Made by a program: the position numbers and the translations under genes. This document shows, piece by piece, positions 21,100 through 31,411 of a stretch of 64,000 nucleotides of DNA (positions within the stretch are counted from its first letter, which is position 1; the number at the start of each line of letters is the position of its first letter). The notes under the pieces are model-generated. The model saw only the letters and a list, made by a program, of their open reading frames with translations, had not been told where the DNA came from and did no database searches. Source of the stretch: Clarkia xantiana subsp. parviflora (lineage: Eukaryota; Streptophyta; Magnoliopsida; Myrtales; Onagraceae); NCBI GenBank assembly GCA_036873135.1, contig JAPTYO010000008.1, positions 26,996,761-27,060,760 of the forward strand. The letters run 5' to 3'.

Positions 21100-21814
21100 T
21101 GATGGGTTCCGATGTAATCGTTAGCCCCGTTAACAGTCACTAGACGGCGAGTAAGTCCAGTGGGCCTCGTGAAAGGCCTGGAAGGCCCAGAAGCCCAGTA
21201 TGAAGGGTCCCGACTTTAGCGGTCCCGATATATGAGCTGAATGCTCCCGACAAGAAGCCTCTGAGAAGGCCCCGATAATAAAGCCCCGAAGAGGCTGGAC
21301 CTGTCTCGTGAGACAAAGGGTCCTGGGTGGTGACCTAGAATGAGATAACTCTAGAGTCCCCGATATGAATTAAGACTTGTGATCAGAGGATAAGACCGAG
21401 AAACCCGCCTACTAGATAGAGTAGTGGGAGAACGGTTAAGATACAGATAACCTCCCCCGAGATACGCAGGGCGTGCCCGAGATACGCGGAGTATGGGCAA
21501 GATACGCGGAGCGTGGGGCGAGATATATGGAATCCCGAACGAGATATGCGGAATCGTGGGTAAAACTGTCAGGCGCGGTTACAGGTAACTGAGTAACTTC
21601 CCCTCCTATATAAAGGAGGAAGTTGCCTCAGAAAACACATACTCTAATACGAGCTTAGATCACTGCTACCACCCCATTGATCAAATACTCATTTAGGCAT
21701 CGGAGAGGGATTCTGGGTCACCACCCAGGTCATCCCCTTTTGCAGGATTACGCAGAGCCCAGGAGTTCAAGCTTTCGGTCAAGAACGTAACGGAGCTTCG
21801 CCCGTGATCCAACA
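21100..21814 (+). repeat. 3' LTR of the Tat element
   Basis: 715 bp, TGATGGG...CCAACA, differing from the 5' LTR at about ten positions by eye. TATA box at 21607-21614, leader hairpin at 21713-21728. Followed by CACCT. Confidence 0.95.
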
Positions 21815-21819
21815 CACCT
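21815..21819. other. target-site duplication CACCT (right)
   Basis: Matches 10460-10464 exactly. Confidence 0.95.
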
Positions 21820-22910
21820 TTCGATACGGGGACCTCGATCGATCATTTCCCTTAGTTGGTTAGATAAATGATCGGCGGATAAACATATTTCGTATAGAAT
21901 CGGTCGGAGGTATCACCTACTCAAGAGATAAAGATCTCAAGCACGCACCTTGTACTTTTAGTTGTTACAAATGATAAGTTTAATTCTCAACAAAATTTCT
22001 AAGTTTCAAGATTCAGATGTAAGGTAAAGTAAATTTAGAGAAGTAAGATTAGCTTGCAAATGTAGTATGTTTATTCTAAAATTGGTACAACTACAAAAGC
22101 TTTTTCCTAAACAAAAAAAGAAAAAGAATCCCAAAGTGGATATGTGCAACAAGATAGACGCATCGAGGTTCATCATTAACTACCACCCAAGATCAATCAC
22201 GGTATGATTTATCATCCTTATCCCGTTGCCCTTAGAGAACTAAGAATATCAACCGCAAGTAGAATATGATATAATATTAGATATGGTATGAAATATTTGT
22301 ATTTCTATATTAGAATACGAACACATTTAACTAAATATTAGAAAGGATAAACATATATATCATTAGAAAGTATGTATTCAAGAATGCAATGTATCCGTAT
22401 CTAATTAATTCATTTTCCTAAGACTTAACTTGAATCCATAAATTCCAGATCTCCCTCTTCAAATATTATTTATTTTTTTCCGTAAAATCATGCATAGAAG
22501 TCTTAGATATAAAAAGTTATGGGAAGGATGGATCATGGACCTTAACGCATCAACATGCAAAATCATTCAGATCACATGAGTATTTGTCGAGCATCTGAAT
22601 CATCTATATGAGTATGTAAACTGTGTGTACCTTTGCGAGATAGGTAAATACAATATGATGGATATTGATATAAACATGATACCATAATAGGTATTAATTA
22701 TAAATAGTCTGATGTCATAACGGTCAATCGGCTATTAATATTCAACTACCATAACAGTAATTGCCTAAATATTCTGTTACTATAACGGTTATCGTCAATA
22801 AATAGTTATTATATTATTTTATATAAAGAATCATATGATTAACATTTGATATATGATAAATTATATATAAAATAGTGATATCTCTTTATATGAACGGATA
22901 GTAATTTGAC
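21820..22910. other. intergenic, nothing recognised
   Basis: Moderately AT-rich, no open frame of note, no element ends seen. Confidence 0.6.
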
Positions 22911-23027
22911 CGTCGGAGAGGGATCGCCGGGTTCGCCGTGACTGGAATTCGAAGACTAAGCAGTTCGGAGACACCGCGGAAACCAACCCTGTATTTCCAA
23001 GATCCAATATTAGCGCCGTCTATGGGA
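22911..23027 (+). mobile_element. Remnant LTR end with primer-binding site
   Basis: GTCGGAGAGGG (leader motif) is followed about 90 bp later by GATCCAATA and TTAGCGCCGTCTATGGG (23010-23026). The Tat element above has GATCCAACA then TTGGCGCCGTCTGTGGG, so this is the decayed end of a related LTR plus its PBS. No matching internal region or second LTR follows. Confidence 0.7.
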
Positions 23028-23278
23028 ATCGAACAAATAGCCATGCTCGAATCTACTTTACGAATATACAGAGAAATTCGCTTGTTTCTAATACAAGCAA
23101 TTGCAGCTTAATTTGTTATTATTATTATATTATTATTAATATATATCTCCACGTTTGATAGCAGCACAAAGAATCCTAGCCATCTGATGTGCACCGCTTC
23201 TGAGCGAGTCTCAACTCTCACTTTCTTAAGGAGACAAGGTCGGAAAATCCACAAGCAATCCTCCACCGCCATCAATTA

Positions 23279-23418
23279 TTAGCCTCTGAGATATTCAAAT
23301 TAAACGGGTTCGGCGAAATCAAGAAATCTACAATTCAATGGCTCTTTGACGATGTCAGGGAGACAATATATGCCTCGAAGATCTGTAATTATGCACAAGG
23401 AATTAAGCTCTACAGTCA
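23279..23418 (+). pseudogene. Fragment of 6-phosphogluconate dehydrogenase (decarboxylating)
   Basis: One frame reads EIFKLNGFGEI (from 23288), a short stretch, then WLFDDVRETIYASKICNYAQ and GIKL. Plant 6PGDH has a very similar block (VFK-GGFG-I ... LIDDVR-ALYASKICSYAQGM) in its C-terminal all-helical domain, which forms the dimer and part of the substrate site; this comparison is from memory. Only about 45 residues match. Downstream the frame drifts into unrelated sequence and stops, and no other 6PGDH exon was seen. So this is a captured or retrocopied fragment, not a gene. It lies about 260 bp after an LTR end and PBS, which suggests capture by a retroelement. The minus-strand frame 23300-23563 is a shadow. 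Confidence 0.65.
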
Positions 23419-23419
23419 T

Positions 23420-25564
23420 CTCCGACCGCCCATACATTCTGATAGGCCCATTCATGCCACCATCACCTCTCCCTCGCTCCACCTTGTCGAATCGGATCAC
23501 CGTCCGATCATACGACGCCGACGACTGGGGCGGCATGGCTGGTGGAAATTGCTCAGGGGGCATCTTAAGTGAAGAAGATGCAATCTCGGGTCAGGTTCGT
23601 GCATTTAAGGCTGGTTGCCTTTATAATCGGTGCATTAAAAACGTGAAATAATAATTAGATAAATAAGATGCAGTCTCGTTAGACTTGAGAATTAAATTTC
23701 CTTTATGGCTGATTGCGTGTGACTGTGAGTTCTATTTTCCACTGATACCGGGTAAAAAAGATGGGGACTGCGGGTCGGTTATTCACATGCTCGGTTTATT
23801 ATTATTATTCTGATGATATTTTGGGATTCTGTAAAATTTGCTTTCTGGGCTATTAAGAACTATGGTGAGAGCTAGGCCAATTGTTTCTATTCCATACGAT
23901 TCTAGCATCCACAGTTCGTGCTAGTGAACTCAATATCCACAATATGCACGTGGCTTAATGCTAGTGTTGGTGTTATGTATACATTAATTCATATGTTTTC
24001 TATTAACCATTTATAATTCTAGTTAAATACAATGAACAAGGTTAATCATTATTTTAAGTGTATTAACTGGTCATTTTGGTTTTATACGAGGGAAAAATGG
24101 ACCTCCACACATGAGTTTCCACTCGTAGCATTACTCATGGGCTTTTTGAAGTTTGACGGAATAAATCGCCGCGAAACAGATAACTCGGAGTCAGCTCCGG
24201 AAATTGATCACGAGGACGAGCCTTTTCTTCATCCATGGGCTTAGTACTTGACGAGGCCCTCTCTACTTATGAAAAGATTTGGGCCTTAAACTCAACACAG
24301 CCCAAAAATGCTCCTTCACTACATCTAGCCCAGAAGAAGAATTTTGAGACTTAACTCCTGCCATGGAACTTCAAAAGCAGTCTTCGTAAAAGAGGCAGGC
24401 CACCAAACCGGCCGCCCAAATGAATCGGTTAACGCCGGTCAAATCGGCCATGTGGTTCAGCTGGTCAACAGCGATTCAACTGGTCAACAATAATTCAACC
24501 GGTCAACGTCGGTCAACCGATCAACCAAGGTTCAAACCAAATAAACCGAACGGAAAAATCACTATTATTGGGCTCATCACGAAGGATTAGATTGAATTTT
24601 TCAAACTCAGGAAAGTCTCAGTTACACTCGCATTTAATTGCTCATACATATTTGATACCCTTGTTTTCTATATTTTTTATGGTTGAAACATAACAAGTGA
24701 TTTATCTGTATTCCATAGCAAACAAATGCAACTAAAGCACTAGCTAAGAGGCGTTGGCTTAGTTAAGCATCAAACCCTGAAACTCACAACCGTCATCATT
24801 TGTTAAAGTTGCGGGGCACTGACTTCGTTAAGGCATATGAAGCTTAAAGCTCACCACCGAGAAGCTTACTAACTAAGCTAGCCAGATAAGTCTCATATTC
24901 ATTCACATAAGTTAGCTATTGCTTTGATATCATGGCTATGATAAACGCCTATAAGAGCTATTTACATTATTGAGTAAAACACGTCTTCATGCAATTACTG
25001 CTACATTAACATGCATGTGCTAATTCATACATACATGATCATGAATGTGCATAGTTTTAAAGGGTGACATATATTTTAAATATAGACATTATTATGTGTC
25101 ATATTAAGTGCGTACTGTAATCGCCAATATGCCATCATAATGTTATATATATAGCTCTTCCATACACTAGTATCGTAATGTGTGCATTGGTATTCATTTG
25201 GATATATTTCACTTGTGTAGTGTGGGAGATTAACACCTTTATTTAATAAATTTTACAATTTTTTTATTAATAAAAATTAATTAACAATTTAAGAATAAAT
25301 TTTCTCATAATAAAATGTGATAATTAAAACCTAAAACTAAAACGGTATAGGGAGAAATAGTTCATTCGTAATTCAATTGGAATGTACTGGTGTGAAAGAT
25401 AATAAAATATTTAATAATAATTCATTAATTAAATTATATATTATATATAATAAAGTTACATGTTAGGGAAAGTCTAGAAAGTGGAAAATAGATTATACTT
25501 CATACACACTTGGTACCGTACATTTTAATAATATAATATTATTATTTGGAAAAGCATGATTACT
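23420..25564. other. intergenic; short GGTCAAC-rich stretch
   Basis: No gene recognised. 24425-24540 has repeated GGTCAAC / CGGTCAA words in an imperfect short-period array. The 70-codon frame at 24032-24244 has no motif and no context supporting it. Confidence 0.55.
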
Positions 25565-25567
25565 TTA
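25565..25567. other. CACTA target duplication TTA (left)
   Basis: TTA directly before CACTACAAGAA; repeated at 29062-29064. Confidence 0.85.
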
Positions 25568-25594
25568 CACTACAAGAATGTAGGGTCAATTAAC

Positions 25595-25830
25595 TCGAAC
25601 TTTGACACGGGGTGTTTCCCCGTGTCAAATTGCCACGTAATTAATACGGATTCGACACGAAGTTTTATTTAATACGAACTTTGACACGGTGTTTTGCCTC
25701 GTGTCAAATTGACACGACATTTAACACGGATCTGACACAAATATAATGTCACGAATTAAATTCGTGTATAATTTATGGAAGAAAGATTATTGAACATGAC
25801 CTTGAGTCGAATTAGACACGGGGCACAAAG
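25595..25830. repeat. 5' subterminal repeat cluster of the CACTA element
   Basis: At least six copies of GACACG or its complement CGTGTC within about 220 bp, some arranged as hairpins (GACACGGGG...CCCCGTGTC). A matching cluster lies at about 28855-29040. Confidence 0.85.
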
Positions 25831-25899
25831 TTGTAATTTATTTTATGAAAATAAAAGTCTGTATTAAGATTCGAACCAACAAACATTTATAGCCTTCCA

Positions 25900-28250
25900 G
25901 GAGCAGCTTCTCTCTCTCTCAAACCCTAACTTTCAATTCCTCTTCTCCTACCGCAACTCAGTTCCATCTTCAGCCATCGTGTTTTGGAGTCTCGTCATCG
26001 CCCTCAGCTTCCCCTCGCCATCGCCCTGGCCTTCCCCTCGCCATCGCCCTGGCCTTCCCCTCGCCCTCGACCTCGCCTTCCCCTCGCCCTCGCCACCATC
26101 GTCGAATTCGTCACTGTCGTCGACATCGTCTTCGCCATCTCCTCGGCCGCCGGACCAGTCTTTGTCACGCCATAGCCATACCTCAAGATAATCCTTGTCA
26201 TCGATGGTCGGGATCTCATATCGACCTGCCGAAGCCACCACTGGCTCTTAATGAGAAGCTGCAATGGTTTATTGATGTTCTTAATGCACATCCAAAGGAG
26301 CTTAAGCTTGTGAGAGCCCATTGACACATTGGTTCCACCATTACGAAGGTGATGTCTCTGTTCTGTACTTGTGAATATTACCAAATCTCTTGAATTACAA
26401 TCCTCTTAATAGAGATATAGTTTCACCTTTTCTGGTGACATTTTTCTTTCCTTTTTATTTGCCCTGAAAATCTCTTTCATTTGATATAATTAGCTTAGTT
26501 CTTTAAGAAAGGATATCATATCACCAACAGCACTTCCATGATGTGTATCTCAGGTTGACATATTCAGAGATGCTGCAGTTCTAATGGTCAATTTCATTGA
26601 CATAATTCGTCAACAATACTTTGAGAATGACTACTTAAATATCAGTGGTGGTCTTGGAATTGATTACTATCATACAGGTGTTGTCCTCCCCACACCCAGA
26701 GATCTTATCATGTATATATATGTATGTACAAATAACAGAAGAAACCACCTTTTGTTTCGACTATGGTTGGTTATTACAGGAAATGAAGAATGTGGTGAAT
26801 CGTGTGTTCTTAATTCCAAATTAGTAGTAATGATAATTTGTAAGTTTCTAATTTTTGGTTTTTATGAAGTGGTTTTTACTTGCATCAGACTCTTAGGGTA
26901 TATCTTATTGCCAAGGTAGAAGAAATGAAATTGGAGTTGCTGTTTATCGAATGAAGGGAGCACCAGAAGAAACTACGCAATTTTATAAGGTATCTTTCTC
27001 TATTTTGATTGATTAAGAAGCTTCAAACTCTTCCCCATAGTTAACGAATGACCCTGCAAGAACCTATACACGATAGAGGGCCGGTTCATACATGAGATAG
27101 AGTACGGAGCAAACAAGTTCAGGACAAGGGATGCTAATAGTTCTCATATCTATTTTCTTCCCTTCAGTGTCGCATGGATGGTGAGGTATACGTACAAGCC
27201 CCTCAGCTATGATCTCACACCTCTAAGACGGTTCGTGGTGGACTACGTGGATTGGGTTAGCTTTAGCTTCATTACCTCTCCTATTTTTACTTAATTTTTT
27301 TTCAAGTTAGTTTTCTTACTAGCCTAAAATGGACCACCACTTCAAAATGATTCAATTTGCAACCACAGAATAAATACGTATGATACATATAAGGGTAAGC
27401 TAGTTGCCACTAATAAGTGCAAACTATGGAAGAATGATTGACTAGCATGTTAAGTGGAGGACTGCCTTTTAGGTTGAGAAATTTTTTTAGTGGTTTTTAC
27501 CTAAAAAAACGTTTCAAGTGGTGGACCGTAAACAGAAGTATCAGTCAGCATAACATGTAAGACTAATTCGGGTTCTTGGAAGGTGATGAAATTGCGTAGC
27601 TAAAAATTCTTGAAGATTATGGTACGTCCTGGTTTTTATGTTCTTCTCATTAGTGAGATGTTGATCCACCTAATTAATAAGTTTCTAACCCAAATGTCTT
27701 TTAGGTGTCACACCATTTTGTATTGACTTAATTATCTTTGAACATGATTCAGAAATTTTCTTAATGTTTGATTTGTCTGTAAGTCTGATTAAATACAGGA
27801 GAGCAGCATATTATTTGGAGAATCACTTTTTTGTTTCTTCAAGTGATAGCTTTTCACTTCCTGTGGCAACTTTTAATGCTGATTTCTTGTTATTGAACAT
27901 TTTACTTTACCAAATGGTTAGAGAAACTCTAGTTGGTGGATATGCTAAGTCGATATTGTATAAAATCAACTAACTCTTTTACTTCCACAGACCCTTATTA
28001 TCTTTTTCTTTTTTGCAGCATAGTTTTTTCAAAGAGTAACTTCAGGGACATTCAAGAAGCAAATCCTAACCTTTGAAACTGGTTGTGGTCAGTTATGGCT
28101 AGTGACGGATATGCAAGTTCAGAAAGTTAATGACTTGAGGTGAAGTATTTCTCTACTCTTAGAAGAGAAAAAAAAGGAATAGAAGATGTTTGGAGTTGTG
28201 TTTCCAAATCAGCGGGCTCTCCTAATGAACTTCACTATCCAACTTAGTCT
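25900..28250 (+). other. CACTA interior, possible captured gene pieces
   Basis: Starts with a CT-rich leader and ACCCTAAC, typical of plant 5' untranslated regions. A Ser/Pro-rich low-complexity patch (about 26000-26100) follows, then a short in-frame stretch PKPPLALNEKLQWFIDVLNA near 26230-26290. Further exon-like pieces lie near 26580-26700 (VNFIDIIRQQYFENDYLNIS) and 27170-27260 (AWMVRYTYKPLSYDLTPLRR). They are not in one frame and no family is recognised. Frames at 25948-26241, 26004-26384 and 26584-26919 are probably not genes. Confidence 0.35.
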
Positions 28251-28404
28251 CGTGTGTATTTAAATTTCAATTAAGTTTTCTAATTGTATTGACATTCACA
28301 GTTTTGGACTAATTTGAATTCCATTTTGATAATTATTTGTATTATGTTCTCTGTTGCATTATGTTTATTGATTCTAATATCCATATTTAAAGTCAAGTTT
28401 GATT

Positions 28405-28735
28405 CTAAAAGTGTTCTATTGAGGCAGATTTGCTGATTCTACAAGGGCTATTGAGACAAATTTGTTGATTCTTTAAGTGTTTTATTGAGACAAGTATGTT
28501 GATTCTAAAAGTAGCTACTGTGACAAGTTTGTTGACTCTAAATGTATTTTATTGAGGTTAGTTTGTTGAATCTAAAAAATAATTATTAAAGCTAGTTTGT
28601 TGAATCTAAAAGTGTGCTACTGAAATAAGTTTGTTGATTCTAAAAATGTTATGTTGAGTCAAATTTGTTGATTTTAAAGATGAGTTATAAAGACAAGTTT
28701 GTTGATTTTAAATAAATATTTTGAATATAATTTAT
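28405..28735 (+). repeat. Degenerate about 40-bp tandem repeat inside the CACTA element
   Basis: About eight imperfect copies of AAGTTTGTTGATTCTAAAA plus a spacer such as GTGTTCTATTGAGAC. Non-coding, next to the 3' subterminal GACACG cluster. Confidence 0.8.
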
Positions 28736-28854
28736 TGACTCAAAAACAGCAAAAAGGGACATAAAATTCGTGTACAAGGTCGTGTTCAAAGTCGTGTAGG
28801 TCATGTGAAATGTTGTGTACAAATGTCGTGTACACTTATACAATTTTGGCATGG

Positions 28855-29040
28855 GTTTGACACGGGGATGTTTTGACACGGGTTAGCATCGCTTTTAACA
28901 CGATCTACAATACTTGACACGGTCAACCCCGTGTCAAAAAAAAATTACTCACGCTATTACTTATCACGGGGCAAAAACGTGTCAGGTTCGTGTCAAACAT
29001 GTTTATACACGAATTTGACACGATAATGCCTTGTGTTAAT
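28855..29040. repeat. 3' subterminal repeat cluster of the CACTA element
   Basis: About ten GACACG/CGTGTC words in 185 bp, mirroring the left end. Confidence 0.85.
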
Positions 29041-29065
29041 TGACCCTAGTTTCTTGTAGTGTTAA

Positions 29066-29836
29066 GGGGTGTTTGGATGGACGTAATTTGGGACGTAATC
29101 TCACATTACGTCCCACATTACATCCACATTACGTTGTTTGGTTTGTCAAACGACGTAATGTGCATTGTAATGTAATGTGCATTGTAATTAGAGATTACGT
29201 CCAAATTTCATTCAACGTAATGTGAGATTACATCCAAAAACGGATGTAACGTGAGATTACGTCTAACATTATTGAGTGTTATTATTAATTATTTATGAAA
29301 TAAATACTTTATATTATCTTTATATATAATAATAATAATAATAGATTTTTACTTTATCTAATTCATAACTCATTATTATAATAAAAAATAATGCATACGA
29401 TGTTTGTATAAAATGAGTAAGTCTTTTTTGTTACATTTTTTTTTAAAATTATTTTATAAAATTATAGAAAATGTTTTAATTAATAGAATTTTAATAGTTA
29501 TGCGTATTGTGTTTAAACATTTAGTTTTTGGAGTTTATAAATGATTATAGTATTAACCACAAAACATAAAATATAAAAAGTTAATTGTTGTCAAAATATA
29601 TATTCTTTTAAATTTTATCATATTAGTATATAATATATTCTCATATATTAATATAATAACAACAAAGTCACATTACAATGCACATTACAACACATACCAA
29701 ACACTGTAATCTAACAATACACTCTACATTACACAGCACAACCAAACAGTTTAATCTGACATAACATTACGTAGCTTACATTAATTGTAATCTCACATTT
29801 CAACTAATCTAACATTACGTCCATCCAAACGCTGCG
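29066..29836. mobile_element. Tourist-like MITE (about 771 bp)
   Basis: Left end GGGGTGTTTGGATGGACGTA and right end ACGTCCATCCAAACGCTGCG are inverted repeats, and both sides are flanked by TAA (29063-29065, 29837-29839). Inside, both halves carry repeated TTACGTC/GACGTAA and ATGTGCATTGTAATG words, and the middle is AT-rich. A three-base TAA/TTA duplication and a G-rich start with TGTTTGG fit PIF/Harbinger (Tourist) elements. A hAT origin cannot be excluded because the outermost bases are imperfect. Confidence 0.65.
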
Positions 29837-29839
29837 TAA

Positions 29840-30161
29840 ATGCATGCATGCTAACAAGTGCCAATTTATCTCTCTATTTTCTTTATAGTTCGTGTTCGTC
29901 CGTACAGTCGACAATACTAGGGATTTTTTGGGTAGAATACTAGGGAATTGATTTGAGATAGTCAAAGTATTTCCTTTTTTTCGAAAAAAACAGAATGCTT
30001 TAATTTTGCATCTTCTTTTCTATCGATATATATAATTTTTTTTGGTTAATAATAAATGGCTATCCAACTTTAACCTGTTTATAAATCACTACCTCAACTT
30101 TAAATCTTTGAAATTGGCTACTTGAACTTTCAATTTTAGAGCAAATCACTATCTCTATATC
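29840..30161. other. intergenic, MITE-like half
   Basis: Around 30050-30160 the words CTATCCAACTTTAACC, TAAATCACTACCTCAACTTT and CTTGAACTTTCAATTTTAGA resemble one arm of a foldback element. No opposite arm was found, so it may be half of a MITE lost at the LTR insertion. Confidence 0.4.
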
Positions 30162-30166
30162 AAAAC

Positions 30167-30851
30167 TGATGGATATACGCCCAATTTGAACCCGTTGACT
30201 TCCGAATCGTTTTATTTTGATCACCCGTTAATGATTGTAAATCGAAACTTCGACCCAAACACCTCGCGAAAACGCCAACGGTCCGGACGAGGCCAAAATA
30301 CTCGTCCGGACCGAGGCAGACTCACCTAGGTGAGGTTGGGTGGCCACACCCAACCCCTACCCTTGGGGGTCGGATTTTCTCCTCCCAGGGGGCCCCGGCA
30401 CCGCTTCCCGACTCCGATACTCAGTTTATTTCCGCCAACCTCTCCGTGCTTTAAGGTTTTAATTACGTGATTAAGGGCTAATTAATTGTGTTTAAAGGCT
30501 AACGATGTCATTAAGCCACCTTAATGACACCGTTGCCTATACATACAACATTTCTACCATTCATTTGCACATCTTGGCTAAGCATACAATTTAGCTCTGA
30601 CATCTCTCTAAGTTTTATCTCTCTAAGAAACGTATTGACTTAAGCATCGGAGAGGGTACATCAAGCAACACCCCCCCTCCCCCTCCGTGCTTGATATTGC
30701 CCCTCTTGCAGGGCACGTGGAGAAGAGAAGGCGAAGGACAGAAGGACACGGATCCGAACGACAGGACTTAGGAGCACCGAACCCGTAGTTTCACCAGTGA
30801 GGAGTAAGGTTTAGGTCGACCACCCGTTGACCTGAAACTTAGAACCTAACA
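30167..30851 (+). mobile_element. Solo LTR (685 bp) of a Tat-related element
   Basis: Starts TGATGGATATACGCCCAATT and ends AACCTAACA. The five bases AAAAC lie on both sides (30162-30166, 30852-30856), a target duplication typical of LTR elements. The start matches the 3' LTR at 41406 (TGATGGATATCTGCCCAATT), so the two belong to related subfamilies. It contains GCATCGGAGAGGG and a leader hairpin (30660-30667 with 30688-30695). No PBS or internal region follows, so recombination between the two LTRs has probably removed the body. Confidence 0.8.
30644..30712 (+). promoter_or_regulatory. LTR leader motif with hairpin (solo LTR)
   Basis: GCATCGGAGAGGG, stem ATCAAGCA (30660-30667) with TGCTTGAT (30688-30695), a C-rich loop, then GCCCCTCTTGCAGG. 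Same layout as at 11062 with a different stem sequence. Confidence 0.65.
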
Positions 30852-30856
30852 AAAAC

Positions 30857-31411
30857 GGCCGGGACGGGAAAAAACACCCGCCCTGACACGTTGCTAGTCC
30901 AAACCGGACTTAGTACCCCGCCCAAGGGGCGTGCGCGACGTCCGAGAGACTGTTGTCCAAACCGCATCCCGCAGAGACCCGCCCTCACTTTGCACATTCA
31001 ACCCTTGCACAATACTACGAACTCTCCCATACTTACAAGGGGTTAGTCCCTCCATTATCCATTAATTAAGCTTGATTAGGGGTAAACGTTGTCATTAGCC
31101 ATCTTAATCCCCTTGAGGCCTATATATAGGACTCAAGTTCCCTTCATTGGATAACTTGATGAATCTTTGCACATTTGCGCTCTATATTCTCTCTACTTTC
31201 TCTCTCTAGAATACTGTACTAATTTAGGCATTGGAGAGGGTTCGCCGGTTCCAACCCCGGCTTACCCCTCGTGCAGGTTCGCGAGGAGACGGACCGCGAG
31301 AAGAGCGGAAGGAAACGGATCACTGGAAGAAGGAAACAAATTGTAAAGAGAGGGATTTTACCCGTGAGACTTACATTTGGATCGACATCCAATCGACCCG
31401 AAACACTAGTC
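30857..31411 (+). mobile_element. Partial LTR of another element
   Basis: Contains a TATA-like TATATATAGG (near 31122), a CT-rich stretch, GCATTGGAGAGGG with stem GCCGG (31244-31248) / CCGGC (31257-31261), CCCCTCGTGCAGG, and an end CCTAACA at 31411, the same last bases as the solo LTR. The left end is not defined and no PBS follows. The frames at 31219-31422 and 31231-31581 overlap this LTR and are not genes. Confidence 0.6.

Larger units (their letters stand above)
10465..21814 (+). mobile_element. Complete Gypsy LTR retrotransposon, Tat lineage (11,350 bp)
   Basis: All structural parts are present: TSD CACCT, 715-bp 5' LTR (TG...CA), PBS, gag-pol in one frame, a long spacer with tandem repeats, an antisense gene, polypurine tract, 715-bp 3' LTR and TSD. 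Assignment to Tat rests on protease-RT-RNaseH-integrase order (Gypsy), a second archaeal-type RNase H after the first, a CHHC-type Gag finger, and extra antisense coding sequence between pol and the 3' LTR. By eye the LTRs differ at about 10 of 715 positions (about 1.4%), mostly transitions, so insertion is geologically recent. It is not autonomous now: gag-pol has three in-frame stops and one frameshift. Confidence 0.95.
25568..29061. mobile_element. CACTA (En/Spm) DNA transposon, 3,494 bp, non-autonomous
   Basis: Termini CACTACAAGAA (25568-25578) and TTCTTGTAGTG (29051-29061) are perfect inverted repeats. The inversion extends through TAGGGTCAATTAAC with a few mismatches. It is flanked by the 3-bp duplication TTA. 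Both subterminal regions are packed with GACACG/CGTGTC words, the usual binding-site array for CACTA transposases. No transposase frame was found, so it would depend on a partner. The interior (about 25900-28250) has exon-like pieces with a CT-rich 5' leader (CTCTCTCTCTCAAACCCTAA), suggestive of captured host sequence that I cannot name. Confidence 0.93.

Noticed and set aside
23300..23563. 87-codon minus-strand frame
   Set aside because: Lies opposite the 6PGDH-like frame and shows no domain.
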